Origin: Natronospira elongata
Lineage (GTDB): Bacteria > Pseudomonadota > Gammaproteobacteria > Natronospirales > Natronospiraceae
DNA: 64,000 nucleotides
Assembly (NCBI RefSeq): GCF_034931365.1
Contig: NZ_JAYGII010000003.1
Location: forward strand, 1 to 64,000
Reading direction: 5' to 3'
Under the pieces are notes generated by a model that searched no databases, was not told the origin of the DNA, and saw nothing but the letters and a program-made list of their open reading frames with translations. Numbering within the stretch: the stretch's first letter is position 1; every line of letters begins with the position of its first letter. Positions 26,448 through 35,610 of this stretch are shown here, piece after piece. A program made the position numbers and the translations under genes.

Positions 26448-26465
26448 GTGTCGCCCAGGCGACAC
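26448..26465. promoter_or_regulatory. Palindrome GTGTCGCC-ca-GGCGACAC before cyanophycinase 2
   Basis: An 8-bp perfect inverted repeat with a 2-base centre, 33 bp upstream of the ATG at 26499. It could be an operator or a hairpin at the 5' end of the transcript. Confidence 0.45.
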
Positions 26466-26498
26466 TGATTCACTGCAATTGGACGGATGGGGAAGACC

Positions 26499-28277
26499 AT
26501 GAAAACCCGCCAAAGGCTTGCATTCATTGCCTTCGCAGCGCTGTTGCTAACGGCCTGCGGCCCGCAGCCGTTGCAAGAAAACGACAACCCGGAAAATGAC
26601 ATTCAATGGTCACTGCTGCTTGCCGGCGGCAGCATCAGCCTGTGCTCCAGCCGCTATCGCAGCGCTTGCGACGATGAGCGCCGCGACGAGGCAGACTGGC
26701 CCACCAGTGCGCATACCGCGACGGTTTATCGACTGGACCGCAAGCGCCTGAAGCGGATTCTGGATCCTGCCTATTGGCAGGAAAAGCGGGAGCCGCAGAG
26801 GGCAAAACTGGAACAACGCCTGAAGGCCAGTCTGAAGAGCGGTAGCAGCGATTTTGCTCACAAGGAGCTGAGAGAGCTCATTCCGGATGAGCTCAGCCCG
26901 CGAGAGCGGGACCGGGTCATCGATTTACTGGAAGCATTCAGCGAAGACCCGGCCCGGGACGGTGAACGCGCCCGGGAATGGGTCAGCGCCGCCAACACTC
27001 GCGAGCACGAACGGCCTGCCATTTACCAGGAGTTTGTGGAAATGGCATCCGCGGTTTCCGGCAGGGATCAACCCAGGATACTGGTCTTCACTTCAGCCGC
27101 CCGAGACCCTCTGTCCGTGGTGGACTATTACCTGGGCGCCTTCGAACAAAGTGGCGCCGAAGCACGCTGGGCACCAACCGGCCCTGCGGTCCATGCCGCT
27201 ACACGGGCCGGAGAATGCGACGACCTGGACCAATGGCGTGCCGGAGTCAGCAACGCCTGGAACCGTGCCCACATCTATCCTGACCTGGCCGCAAAGCAGA
27301 CAGAGGCCTGCCTGAACCCCGACACTCTGACCTCTCTGATGGATTGGGCCGACGGGGTGTTCTTCAATGGCGGCGACCAGTCTCGACATCGGGCGACGCT
27401 GTTCAAGGATGAGCGCACGGCCGGCGCTGCCCTGACTCGACTTCGTGAGCGATTCCAGGCGGAGGCGTTGGTTGTCGGCGGGACCAGCGCCGGCACGGCG
27501 GTACAAACAGGGCAGGACATGGCCATGATTGCCAGTGGCACTCCGGAGGCCGCATTGCGCGGTAACATGGTGACATCGCCCCCACCCGCCCCGGATTGCG
27601 GCCTTCATGGTGACTGCCCGGAAGGCACTGATCCGGATACGCTGACCTGGCAGCAAGCGGGGGGCCTGGGCCTTTTCTCCTTCGGATTGCTGGATACCCA
27701 TTATGGCGAACGGGGCCGTCCAGTCCGCTCCATTGCCCTGGCAGCTGCCACCGGCGCTGACCTGAGCTTTGGAGTCGATGAGACCACAGCCCTGCTTGTG
27801 GGCCAAAGTCCTGGCGGAGACCGGCATTTTCATGTTCTGGGTGCCGCCGCTGCCATGATCATGGATTTTCGCGAGTCTACGCTATCCCTGAACGAATCAG
27901 GTCTGGCCGCCCGCAATGTGTTACTCCACCGCCTGACATCGGGCAATGGGATGACAATCGATGCAAAGGGGCGTTTCCACATTGCCCCGGAAAGCAGCAC
28001 AGAACAGGCAAGCTGCGACTCACCATCTGACGCGGATCTGCTGGGCGATCAGGGCGTTGCGAAGATGGCCGGAAAACTCCGTTGCAGCAAGCAGGCTCGC
28101 CTGACGGCAGAGCACCATGCATCACCGCAGCGCTGGCAAATCGAGCTTGAAGAAACAGAGCAGACGCAGTGGTTGAGTGCGGATCGAAACCAACACGTCG
28201 GCTGGTACGGCCTATCCTTGTCCCTTGGCCCTGAATCTGCCGCCGACAGCAAACGTGGAAAGGAGGCCCGGAAATGA
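26499..28277 (+). CDS. Cyanophycinase-like (peptidase family S51) lipoprotein 2
   Basis: A second, divergent S51 lipoprotein of 592 residues (lipobox LLTAC, Cys20). The catalytic motifs are intact: FFNGGDQSRHR (around 290), nucleophile Ser330 in GGTSAGTA, and DTHYGERGRPVRS followed by SFGVDETTALLVG. It has an unusual insertion of about 145 residues (roughly 47-190, charged and helical) between the first strand (SLLLAGGS) and the second (RILVFTSAARDP), absent from compact CphB-type enzymes. ATG 26499 (GGGGAAG upstream) is preferred over 26487. It overlaps iadA by 4 bp (ATGA). The pairing with an isoaspartyl dipeptidase supports action on a beta-aspartyl polymer. Confidence 0.82.
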   Translation: MKTRQRLAFIAFAALLLTACGPQPLQENDNPENDIQWSLLLAGGSISLCSSRYRSACDDERRDEADWPTSAHTATVYRLDRKRLKRILDPAYWQEKREPQRAKLEQRLKASLKSGSSDFAHKELRELIPDELSPRERDRVIDLLEAFSEDPARDGERAREWVSAANTREHERPAIYQEFVEMASAVSGRDQPRILVFTSAARDPLSVVDYYLGAFEQSGAEARWAPTGPAVHAATRAGECDDLDQWRAGVSNAWNRAHIYPDLAAKQTEACLNPDTLTSLMDWADGVFFNGGDQSRHRATLFKDERTAGAALTRLRERFQAEALVVGGTSAGTAVQTGQDMAMIASGTPEAALRGNMVTSPPPAPDCGLHGDCPEGTDPDTLTWQQAGGLGLFSFGLLDTHYGERGRPVRSIALAAATGADLSFGVDETTALLVGQSPGGDRHFHVLGAAAAMIMDFRESTLSLNESGLAARNVLLHRLTSGNGMTIDAKGRFHIAPESSTEQASCDSPSDADLLGDQGVAKMAGKLRCSKQARLTAEHHASPQRWQIELEETEQTQWLSADRNQHVGWYGLSLSLGPESAADSKRGKEARK

Positions 28278-29455
28278 TGAAACTGCTCAAGAATTGCCGA
28301 CTGCATTCACCGATGGATGAAGGCATGGATCACCTGCTGGTAGCCGGGGAGGTAATCGTCCTGCGCGGAGAACAGGCCCTGGCACTGGAGGGCTCTGGCG
28401 GTATTGAGAGCGCGGACATGGAGGGTCGCATGGTGATCCCCGGCCTGGTGGACTGCCATGCCCACATCACCGGCGGTGGTGGCGAGGATGGTCCGGAAAG
28501 CCGGGTGCCTTCAGTCGACCTGGGCGCATTCACCGCTGCAGGCGTCACCAGCGTGGTGGGACTGCTTGGTACTGATGACCTGGTACGCACCACCGGTGAG
28601 TTGGTGGTCCGCGCCCGCGCTCTGATGGCAGAGGGCCTATCTGCCTGGTGCTACACCGGCGGCTATCATGTCCCGCCCGTGACTCTTACCGGCAGCATCC
28701 GCGCCGATATTGTTCATATCGATCGGGTCGTGGGTGTGGGCGAACTCGCCGTCAGTGACCACCGTTCCAGCCATCCCACCGATCAGGAACTGATCCGCAT
28801 CGCCAGCGAAGCTCATGTGGCCGGGCTGATGGCCAACAAGGCCGGAGTCCTGCACCTGCACCTCGGCGACGGCAAACAGGGCATGGACCCCCTGTTTCGG
28901 GTTCTGCGCGATTCGGATATTCCCGCCCGAGTCCTGCAGCCCACCCATATCAATCGCCAGCCTGCCTTGATGGATGAGGCAATGGAGGCTGCCAGACGAG
29001 GCTGTCACGTTGACATCACAGCCTTTCCAGAAGATCCAAGCCATGCTGATGTACCGGCCGCCGAGGCTCTGGCCCGTTATCTGGATGACAACGGTCCCAG
29101 CGGGCGGATCAGCGTGAGTTCCGACGGCGGCGGCTGCCTGCCTCATTTCGATGACCACGGGCATTTGCACAGCCTGGATGTGGGACGACCTGATTCCCTG
29201 CTATTAACGCTCCAGAAACTGTTGCGCAGTGGAAGGCCGGCAGAAACCGTACTGCCGGCCTTCACCTGCAATCCCGCCGAGCTGTTGAAACTGCCTCGCA
29301 AGGGGAGACTGGATGTGGGCATGGATGCAGATCTGGTCGTGCTCGAGGAGGACTATGCAGTGAGAGACGTGATGGCCCGGGGTCAGTGGCATTGGCGAGA
29401 TGGTCAACAGCGTCTTTTCGGAACGTTTGAAAAACCGGGAAGAAAGACTGACTGA
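28274..29455 (+). CDS. iadA: Isoaspartyl dipeptidase
   Basis: IadA is a binuclear-zinc amidohydrolase that splits beta-Asp-Xaa dipeptides, including beta-Asp-Arg from cyanophycin. In this 393-residue protein the metal ligands are His62 and His64 (DCHAHI), His196 (LHLHLGDG), His225 (QPTHINR) and Asp284 (VSSDGGG). The substrate residues GGGGED, CYTGGYHVP and SDHRSS are present. Where E. coli IadA has a carbamylated Lys before SDHRS, this protein has Glu157 (GVGELAVSDHRS), as in a subgroup of the family. No signal peptide, so cytoplasmic. Its ATG overlaps the stop of the cyanophycinase-like gene, tying the two steps together. Confidence 0.94.
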   Translation: MMKLLKNCRLHSPMDEGMDHLLVAGEVIVLRGEQALALEGSGGIESADMEGRMVIPGLVDCHAHITGGGGEDGPESRVPSVDLGAFTAAGVTSVVGLLGTDDLVRTTGELVVRARALMAEGLSAWCYTGGYHVPPVTLTGSIRADIVHIDRVVGVGELAVSDHRSSHPTDQELIRIASEAHVAGLMANKAGVLHLHLGDGKQGMDPLFRVLRDSDIPARVLQPTHINRQPALMDEAMEAARRGCHVDITAFPEDPSHADVPAAEALARYLDDNGPSGRISVSSDGGGCLPHFDDHGHLHSLDVGRPDSLLLTLQKLLRSGRPAETVLPAFTCNPAELLKLPRKGRLDVGMDADLVVLEEDYAVRDVMARGQWHWRDGQQRLFGTFEKPGRKTD

Positions 29456-29466
29456 TACTCAGAAAG

Positions 29467-29498
29467 AAAAAAGCCGCTCCCGAGGGAGCGGCTTTTTT
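29467..29498. terminator. Bidirectional terminator between iadA and icd
   Basis: AAAAAAGCCGCTCC-cgag-GGAGCGGCTTTTTT forms an 8-bp GC stem with T-runs on both strands, serving the convergent iadA and icd transcripts. Confidence 0.92.
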
Positions 29499-29521
29499 CA
29501 AACAGCATCAGCGAAAGATGC

Positions 29522-30766
<1,245 letters not shown>

Positions 30767-30802
30767 GGAGTGCTCCTTGGAGTTTTGACAATACGAGACC
30801 GC

Positions 30803-30838
30803 CCCCGACGCATCGGGGGCGAGAAAACGTCAATTATA
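30803..30838 (-). promoter_or_regulatory. icd -10 element and 5'-leader hairpin
   Basis: On the minus strand a consensus TATAAT (30833-30838) lies about 70 bp before icd; no good -35 is visible. The expected transcript would begin a few bases before the hairpin CGCCCCCGA-tgcg-TCGGGGGCG (30803-30824 region), so the mRNA would carry a stable stem near its 5' end. Confidence 0.5.
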
Positions 30839-30890
30839 CCGAATCTGGACCATGATTTCCCGGTAACGGAAAATTACTCTGGTGGCACTT

Positions 30891-31346
30891 TCAGGGCTTC
30901 TCCGGCACTGGCAAGGGCCTGACCGGGGCACACTCGCCCTTGTCACGCCAGCGCAGGTAGTCATGCAGGATCAGACCATGATCAAAGGCCAGGGGCGGGG
31001 GCTTGGCGGGGTCGGCCAGCTTGATGGCGCGGGCGTCGTCTCCGGCACGGGGCGTGCCCACCGCCCGGCCGACATAGACGACGCTGACATTGTGGCCGCG
31101 CGGGTCGCGGCGGGGATCGGAATACACACCCAGCAAGGTGACCAGACGGACCTCCAGGCCGGTCTCCTCCCAGGCCTCGCGCATGGCCGCCCGCTCCACG
31201 GTCTCGCCGATGTCCACGAAGCCCCCCGGCAAGGCCCAGCCCAAGGGTTCATGATGGCGCTCGATCAGCACGATACTGCCATCGTTGCGGTCCGGCTTTT
31301 CGATCACCACATCGACGGTGAGCAAGGGGGTCTCGGGTCTTGGCAT
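30891..31346 (-). CDS. Nudix hydrolase (ADP-ribose pyrophosphatase-like)
   Basis: A 151-residue Nudix protein. The Nudix box runs from GGFVDIGETVERAAMREAWE to ETGLE and satisfies GX5EX7REUXEEXGU fully, so it should hydrolyse a nucleoside diphosphate linked to another moiety with Mg2+. PRPETPLLTVDVVI at the N-terminus and the proline 16 or so residues after the box (SDPRRDPRGHNVS) are typical of ADP-ribose or NADH-type members, but the substrate is not certain. It is between icd and hslR, each with its own short gap. Confidence 0.87.
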   Translation of the reverse strand: MPRPETPLLTVDVVIEKPDRNDGSIVLIERHHEPLGWALPGGFVDIGETVERAAMREAWEETGLEVRLVTLLGVYSDPRRDPRGHNVSVVYVGRAVGTPRAGDDARAIKLADPAKPPPLAFDHGLILHDYLRWRDKGECAPVRPLPVPEKP

Positions 31347-31437
31347 GGGGACTCCTGTCTGCCTCGCAGGGCAGGATAACAGGAATATGGCTCCCGTTGC
31401 CTGCGCACGTCGGCGCTACCCTCCTGGCGGGCCGGCG

Positions 31438-31818
31438 CTAGTCCTTGCCGGTCATGCGACGCAGTTGGCGCCGTTGCTTCTTGTCAGGACGTCTCTCGGG
31501 AATGGGCCGTGCCAGGCGCTCCATCTTGCGAATTTCGGCATTCTTGCGCCGCCGTTCCAGGCTTTCCGCAGTCTCTTCATACAAGGTCTCGGCCACCTTC
31601 GCCGGGCCCCGCTTCTCGGACAGGACCTGAACCCGAACCTCGAACTGCTGCGGCCCCTTGGTGATCCGCACCGCATCTCCGGGCTTCAAGCCATGGGCCG
31701 GCTTCACCCGATGACCATTGACATGCACCTTGCCCCCGGCCACTGCCTGCTGAGCCAGAGAGCGGGTCTTGAAGAACCGCGCCGCCCACAACCATTTGTC
31801 GACTCTGACGTCACTCAT
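31438..31818 (-). CDS. hslR: Hsp15-type S4-domain RNA-binding heat shock protein
   Basis: Hsp15 binds free 50S subunits that carry a nascent chain and takes part in ribosome rescue. The 126-residue protein opens with the S4 RNA-binding motif (VRVDKWLWAARFFKTRSLAQ, then AVAGGKVHVNG, KPGDAVRI) and has a basic tail (PERRPDKKQRRQLRRMTGKD). Length and order match HslR. It is a single gene; no heat-shock promoter was recognised upstream. Confidence 0.9.
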   Translation of the reverse strand: MSDVRVDKWLWAARFFKTRSLAQQAVAGGKVHVNGHRVKPAHGLKPGDAVRITKGPQQFEVRVQVLSEKRGPAKVAETLYEETAESLERRRKNAEIRKMERLARPIPERRPDKKQRRQLRRMTGKD

Positions 31819-31878
31819 GGGGCCATTCTATCAGGACACAGGGAATGGCCTCGGAGCTCAAGAGCACTACAGACGATC

Positions 31879-32403
31879 CTACTTCCCCAGCAGGCGGCGG
31901 CGGAAGGCGGGAGCAGTGGTATGTTCACTTAACCAGATTTCAAAAAAGGGACGGGCGAAGTCCGGATCGTCCACTTCATGACGGAACTCGCCATTGAAAT
32001 AGAAACGAACGGATTCCCCAGGCCGATACCATCCGGTAATGCGGTCACCGTCGGAGACATCCGGAAAGGCCTGTTTCTGTTCATCCAGCCAACAATCTTC
32101 CAGGAGATCGCAATGACCCAATTCCTTCATTTCCTTTGCCCCTCGTTCGGCGATGTCCTCGCCCTTGAGGTTCCGGGCATACTTGAAATCCAGCACGAAT
32201 GGCTGCTCCCAGCCCCATTCTCCATCCGGCGCCCACAGGGCACCGTCGTAGACATGAAAGAGATAGACCCGCAACCTGGCACTGCCTTTCAGCTGCCAGT
32301 CTCCGGCGTCACGGATTTCGGCGGGCAATTCACCCGTCCCCTCGGCCCTCGCGGTTAGCGGCAGCAGCAGAAACAATAATAGCGCCAGCAAGGCTGATCT
32401 CAT
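31879..32403 (-). CDS. Exported chalcone isomerase-like protein
   Basis: A 174-residue periplasmic protein with a signal peptide (MRSALLALLLFLLLPLTARA). A chalcone_isomerase-like domain follows: LKGSARLRVYLFHVYDGALWAP, FVLDFKYARNLKGEDIAERGAKEM (in part), YRPGESVRFYFNGEF and FARPFFEIWLSEHT. Bacterial members are not flavonoid enzymes; they are found with cfa-type methyltransferases and DUF1295 proteins in membrane-lipid or photooxidative stress loci. It is the last gene of a three-gene operon, its ATG overlapping the stop of the DUF1295 gene by 4 bp. Confidence 0.85.
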   Translation of the reverse strand: MRSALLALLLFLLLPLTARAEGTGELPAEIRDAGDWQLKGSARLRVYLFHVYDGALWAPDGEWGWEQPFVLDFKYARNLKGEDIAERGAKEMKELGHCDLLEDCWLDEQKQAFPDVSDGDRITGWYRPGESVRFYFNGEFRHEVDDPDFARPFFEIWLSEHTTAPAFRRRLLGK

Positions 32404-33206
32404 GAGTCACCTCCACGGGCCCTTGGCGGACCGGGGATCAAGGCATTGGTGCGGCGGACATAATCGACATATTCCGGCTTTTTCTCGGCCAGGCTTTTTT
32501 CCAGCAAGGTCACGCCGGAAACGCGGGCAATGAAAAAGGTCATCAGAGCCGGCCCGAAAAAGGTCCACCATCCGCCGACCGGCACGCTCATCAGCCAATA
32601 GGCCCACCAGACGCAGACATCACCGAAATAGTTGGGGTGCCGGGTATAACGCCACAGGCCGCGATCCATGACCCGACCGCGGTTTGCCGGATCAGCCTTG
32701 AAGCGAGCCAGCTGCCAATCACCGACGCTCTCAAAAACAAATCCCACCAGCCATAACAGCCCCCCAATCCCCAGGAGCCAGACCCAGGGCGTGTCAGGCG
32801 GGCTGCCGTGCCCCACCATCAACAGGGGGAAGGCCACCAGCCACATGATCAGGCCTTGCAGAACAAAGACCGTGAACAGGCTCACCCACCAGAAGCGCGG
32901 GCCATGCTTGTCGCGCATCTGTCGATATCGGTAATCCTCGCCGTGATTCCAGTTGCGCCAGCTCAAATACAGGGACAGGCGCAAGCCCCAGAGGGTGACG
33001 AGGACCACGGGAATCAGCATCAGGCTTTCCCGGGGGCCTGTCAGCCACCAGAACCATGCCAGGAGCACAAAACCAAACCCCCAGCAACGATCCACCAGGC
33101 TGGCGTCGCGCAATACCAGACTGGATACCCAGACCACGAACATCAGACCCAGGGCTGGAACCAGGCCCAGCAGGGCCGCGCTGCCGAGGGATTCAATGCC
33201 ATTCAT
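32400..33206 (-). CDS. DUF1295 integral membrane protein (steroid 5-alpha-reductase-like)
   Basis: A 268-residue protein with six or seven membrane helices. The C-terminal DUF1295 signature is clear: GLWRYTRHPNYFGDVCVWW, followed by VTLLEKSLAEKKPEYVDYVRRTNALIPGPP (in part). This domain resembles steroid 5-alpha-reductases and isoprenylcysteine methyltransferases; bacterial members probably act on lipids. ATG 33206 follows GGAGGGG and overlaps the cfa-like stop codon by 4 bp, so an upstream in-frame codon at 33257 is unlikely. It is coupled on both sides within the operon. Confidence 0.88.
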   Translation of the reverse strand: MNGIESLGSAALLGLVPALGLMFVVWVSSLVLRDASLVDRCWGFGFVLLAWFWWLTGPRESLMLIPVVLVTLWGLRLSLYLSWRNWNHGEDYRYRQMRDKHGPRFWWVSLFTVFVLQGLIMWLVAFPLLMVGHGSPPDTPWVWLLGIGGLLWLVGFVFESVGDWQLARFKADPANRGRVMDRGLWRYTRHPNYFGDVCVWWAYWLMSVPVGGWWTFFGPALMTFFIARVSGVTLLEKSLAEKKPEYVDYVRRTNALIPGPPRARGGDS

Positions 33207-34252
33207 TTCTGCCCCTCCTCTTCCGGCTTGCGAAAGCGGTAATGGGAAACCCACCATTCCTCTCCACCCCGGAACGCAAAGAACTCCTCGCAGGCGAGGA
33301 AGAACATGCGCCAGCGATTGAACCAGACAGCAGCATCCTCCTGCCCATAGGTGTCAGACATGAGCGGCATGAGTTCGGATCGATTCTGATCCAGGTTATC
33401 CAACCAGGCACGACAGGTTCGGGCGTAATGCCGGCCATTCCAGCGCCAGTGTTGTTCAAGACGAAGGGCCTGTTGAAAACGCCCCGGCAATTCATCCGAG
33501 GGCATCAATCCGCCCGTGAAAAAATATCGCGCCATCCAGTTGCCGCTGCCCTCGGTCTCGAAGAAATAGGGATAATCTCTGTGGCAAAAGATATGAATGA
33601 ACAAGGCGCCACCGGGCCGAAGCCAGCTATTGACCCGAGCAAGCAACTCGGACCAGTTGCGCATGTGCTCAAACATTTCCAGAGAAATTACCCGGTCGTA
33701 GGACTGGGGCGTCTGGAATTCATTGATGTCGGCGGTAATGACCTGGAGGTTCCCAAGACCCCGCTCCCGGGCCCGGGCCTCAATGAATGCCTTCTGGCCC
33801 GCGGAATTCGAGACTGCGGTAATTCGTGCGGCGGGATAACGCTCGGCCATCCACAGGCTCAAGGCACCCCAGCCGCAGCCCAGCTCCAGAATGCCCTGCC
33901 CGTCAGCCAGTTCCGCCCGCTCACAACTGATTTCCAGTGCCCGATTCTCGGCCTGAGCCAGGTGCCAGGTATCCCCGCCCCACCAGCAGGCGGAGTACTT
34001 CATGTTCGGCCCCAGCACCCCCTCGAAAAAGCGGGTTGGCAACTCGTAATGCTGCTCGTTGGCGGTATCGGTCGCCACCGCAATCGGGCCCTGGGACATC
34101 TGCATCAGCAAATTCTCCACCGAGGCCGCCCGTTCCTCGCAGTCCGCCGGTCGCAGCCGGTCAGCCCGCTGTCGCAGCAGCTGACGAATACCCAGTCGAG
34201 TCAGCATATCGGGGATCCAGCCCTTCTCCACCAAGGCGATGAGACGGTCCAT
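33203..34252 (-). CDS. Cyclopropane-fatty-acid synthase-like SAM methyltransferase
   Basis: A 349-residue member of the CMAS/Cfa family, which methylates unsaturated acyl chains of phospholipids at the membrane. Motifs: QHYELPTRFFEGVLGPNMKYSACWW, SAM-binding LELGCGWGALSLWMAERYP, VSNSAGQKAFIEARARERGL and VISLEMFEHMRNW, with HIFCHRDYPYFFE downstream (segments cited in part). It lacks the extra N-terminal domain of E. coli Cfa, as do the short CfaB-type proteins found with DUF1295 and chalcone isomerase-like genes. Related enzymes include furan-fatty-acid methyltransferases, an alternative. A possible promoter is TTGAAA-N18-TATAAC upstream. Confidence 0.88.
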   Translation of the reverse strand: MDRLIALVEKGWIPDMLTRLGIRQLLRQRADRLRPADCEERAASVENLLMQMSQGPIAVATDTANEQHYELPTRFFEGVLGPNMKYSACWWGGDTWHLAQAENRALEISCERAELADGQGILELGCGWGALSLWMAERYPAARITAVSNSAGQKAFIEARARERGLGNLQVITADINEFQTPQSYDRVISLEMFEHMRNWSELLARVNSWLRPGGALFIHIFCHRDYPYFFETEGSGNWMARYFFTGGLMPSDELPGRFQQALRLEQHWRWNGRHYARTCRAWLDNLDQNRSELMPLMSDTYGQEDAAVWFNRWRMFFLACEEFFAFRGGEEWWVSHYRFRKPEEEGQK

Positions 34253-34295
34253 TGTGTCTTCTCCAGCCTTATTTGCGATACCCGGACTATACAGG

Positions 34296-34326
34296 GGTTA
34301 TACATCTCGATTGCAAATTATTTCAA
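34296..34326 (-). promoter_or_regulatory. Possible promoter of the cfa-like operon
   Basis: On the minus strand TTGAAA and TATAAC are separated by 18 bp, about 45-75 bp upstream of the start codon at 34252. A TATAGT further downstream is a rival -10. Confidence 0.35.
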
Positions 34327-34404
34327 TCGAAGCAGGGCGAGGCCGGCTCGCAGCAGCCGAACTGTTATAATTTGGCGCTTTCCCACAATTCTGGAGGCAG
34401 CCAC

Positions 34405-35601
34405 GTGAACTCGGACATCCGCGACCATCTCCGCAAGGAACTGGACACCCTCCGCGAGGAAGGCCTCTACAAGGCCGAACGGGTGATCACCACCCCCCAG
34501 GAGGCCGAGATCGCCCTGGCCGACGGCAAGGAGGTCATCAACCTCTGCGCCAACAACTACCTTGGCCTGTCCAACCACCCGGAAGTGGTCAAATCGGCCC
34601 ACCAGGCACTGGACGAGCATGGCTTTGGGATGTCTTCGGTGCGCTTCATCTGCGGCACCCAGGACATCCACAAGGACCTGGAAGCGAAGATATCCGAATT
34701 CCTTGGGCAGGAGGACACCATCCTCTATCCCTCCGCCTTCGACGCCAATGGCGGCCTGTTCGAGACCCTGCTGGGCCCGGAAGACGCAGTGATCTCCGAC
34801 GAGCTCAACCATGCTTCCATCATTGACGGTATTCGTCTTTGCAAGGCCAAGCGTTTCCGCTACCGCAACAACGACATGGCTGACCTGGAGGCCAAGCTCA
34901 AGGAGGCCGATGAGCAGGGCGCCCGGTTCAAGCTGATCGCCACTGACGGTGTCTTTTCCATGGACGGCTATATTGCCGATCTGAAGGCCATCTGTGATCT
35001 GGCGGACAAGTACCAGGCCCTGGTAATGGTGGACGACTGCCACGCCACCGGCTTCCTCGGCAAGGGTGGGCGCGGCACCCACGAGTACTGCGAGGTGATG
35101 GGCAGGGTGGACATCCTCACCGGCACCCTGGGCAAGGCCCTGGGCGGCGCCTCCGGCGGCTACACCTCAGCCAGCAAGGAAATCGTGGAATGGCTGCGTC
35201 AGCGCTCCAGGCCCTATCTCTTCTCCAACACCCTCGCCCCGGTGATCGCCCAGACCTCCATCCGGGTACTGGACATGCTCTCCGGCGATGACAGCTTCCG
35301 CCAGCGGCTTTGGGACAACACCCGCTATTTCCGGCAGGAAATGGAAAAGCTGGGCTTTGAACTGCTGCCGGGCGAGACGCCCATCATTCCGGTCATGCTG
35401 GGCGATGCCAAGCTGGCCAGCGAAATGGCGGACCGCCTGCTGGCCGAAGGTGTCTATGTCATCGGTTTCTCCTTCCCGGTGGTTCCCCGGGGCAAGGCCC
35501 GCATCCGCACCCAGATGTCCGCGGGCCTGGAACGGGAGCACCTGGACCGTGCCATCGCGGCCTTCGCCAAGGTCGGGCACGAAATGAACATAATCGATTG
35601 A
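34405..35601 (+). CDS. kbl: 2-amino-3-ketobutyrate CoA ligase (glycine C-acetyltransferase)
   Basis: PLP enzyme that cleaves 2-amino-3-oxobutyrate with CoA to glycine and acetyl-CoA, the second step of threonine degradation. The 398-residue protein has INLCANNYLGLSNHP, FGMSSVRFICGTQDIHKDLE, MVDDCHATGFLGKGGRGTHE and the PLP lysine in LTGTLGKALGGASGGYTS. The reading frame is open to 34252, but the GTG at 34405 has a good TGGAGG site and matches the family N-terminus. A TATAAT at about 34370 is the probable -10. It forms an operon with tdh, 9 bp downstream. Confidence 0.97.
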   Translation: MNSDIRDHLRKELDTLREEGLYKAERVITTPQEAEIALADGKEVINLCANNYLGLSNHPEVVKSAHQALDEHGFGMSSVRFICGTQDIHKDLEAKISEFLGQEDTILYPSAFDANGGLFETLLGPEDAVISDELNHASIIDGIRLCKAKRFRYRNNDMADLEAKLKEADEQGARFKLIATDGVFSMDGYIADLKAICDLADKYQALVMVDDCHATGFLGKGGRGTHEYCEVMGRVDILTGTLGKALGGASGGYTSASKEIVEWLRQRSRPYLFSNTLAPVIAQTSIRVLDMLSGDDSFRQRLWDNTRYFRQEMEKLGFELLPGETPIIPVMLGDAKLASEMADRLLAEGVYVIGFSFPVVPRGKARIRTQMSAGLEREHLDRAIAAFAKVGHEMNIID

Positions 35602-35610
35602 GGAAGGCTT

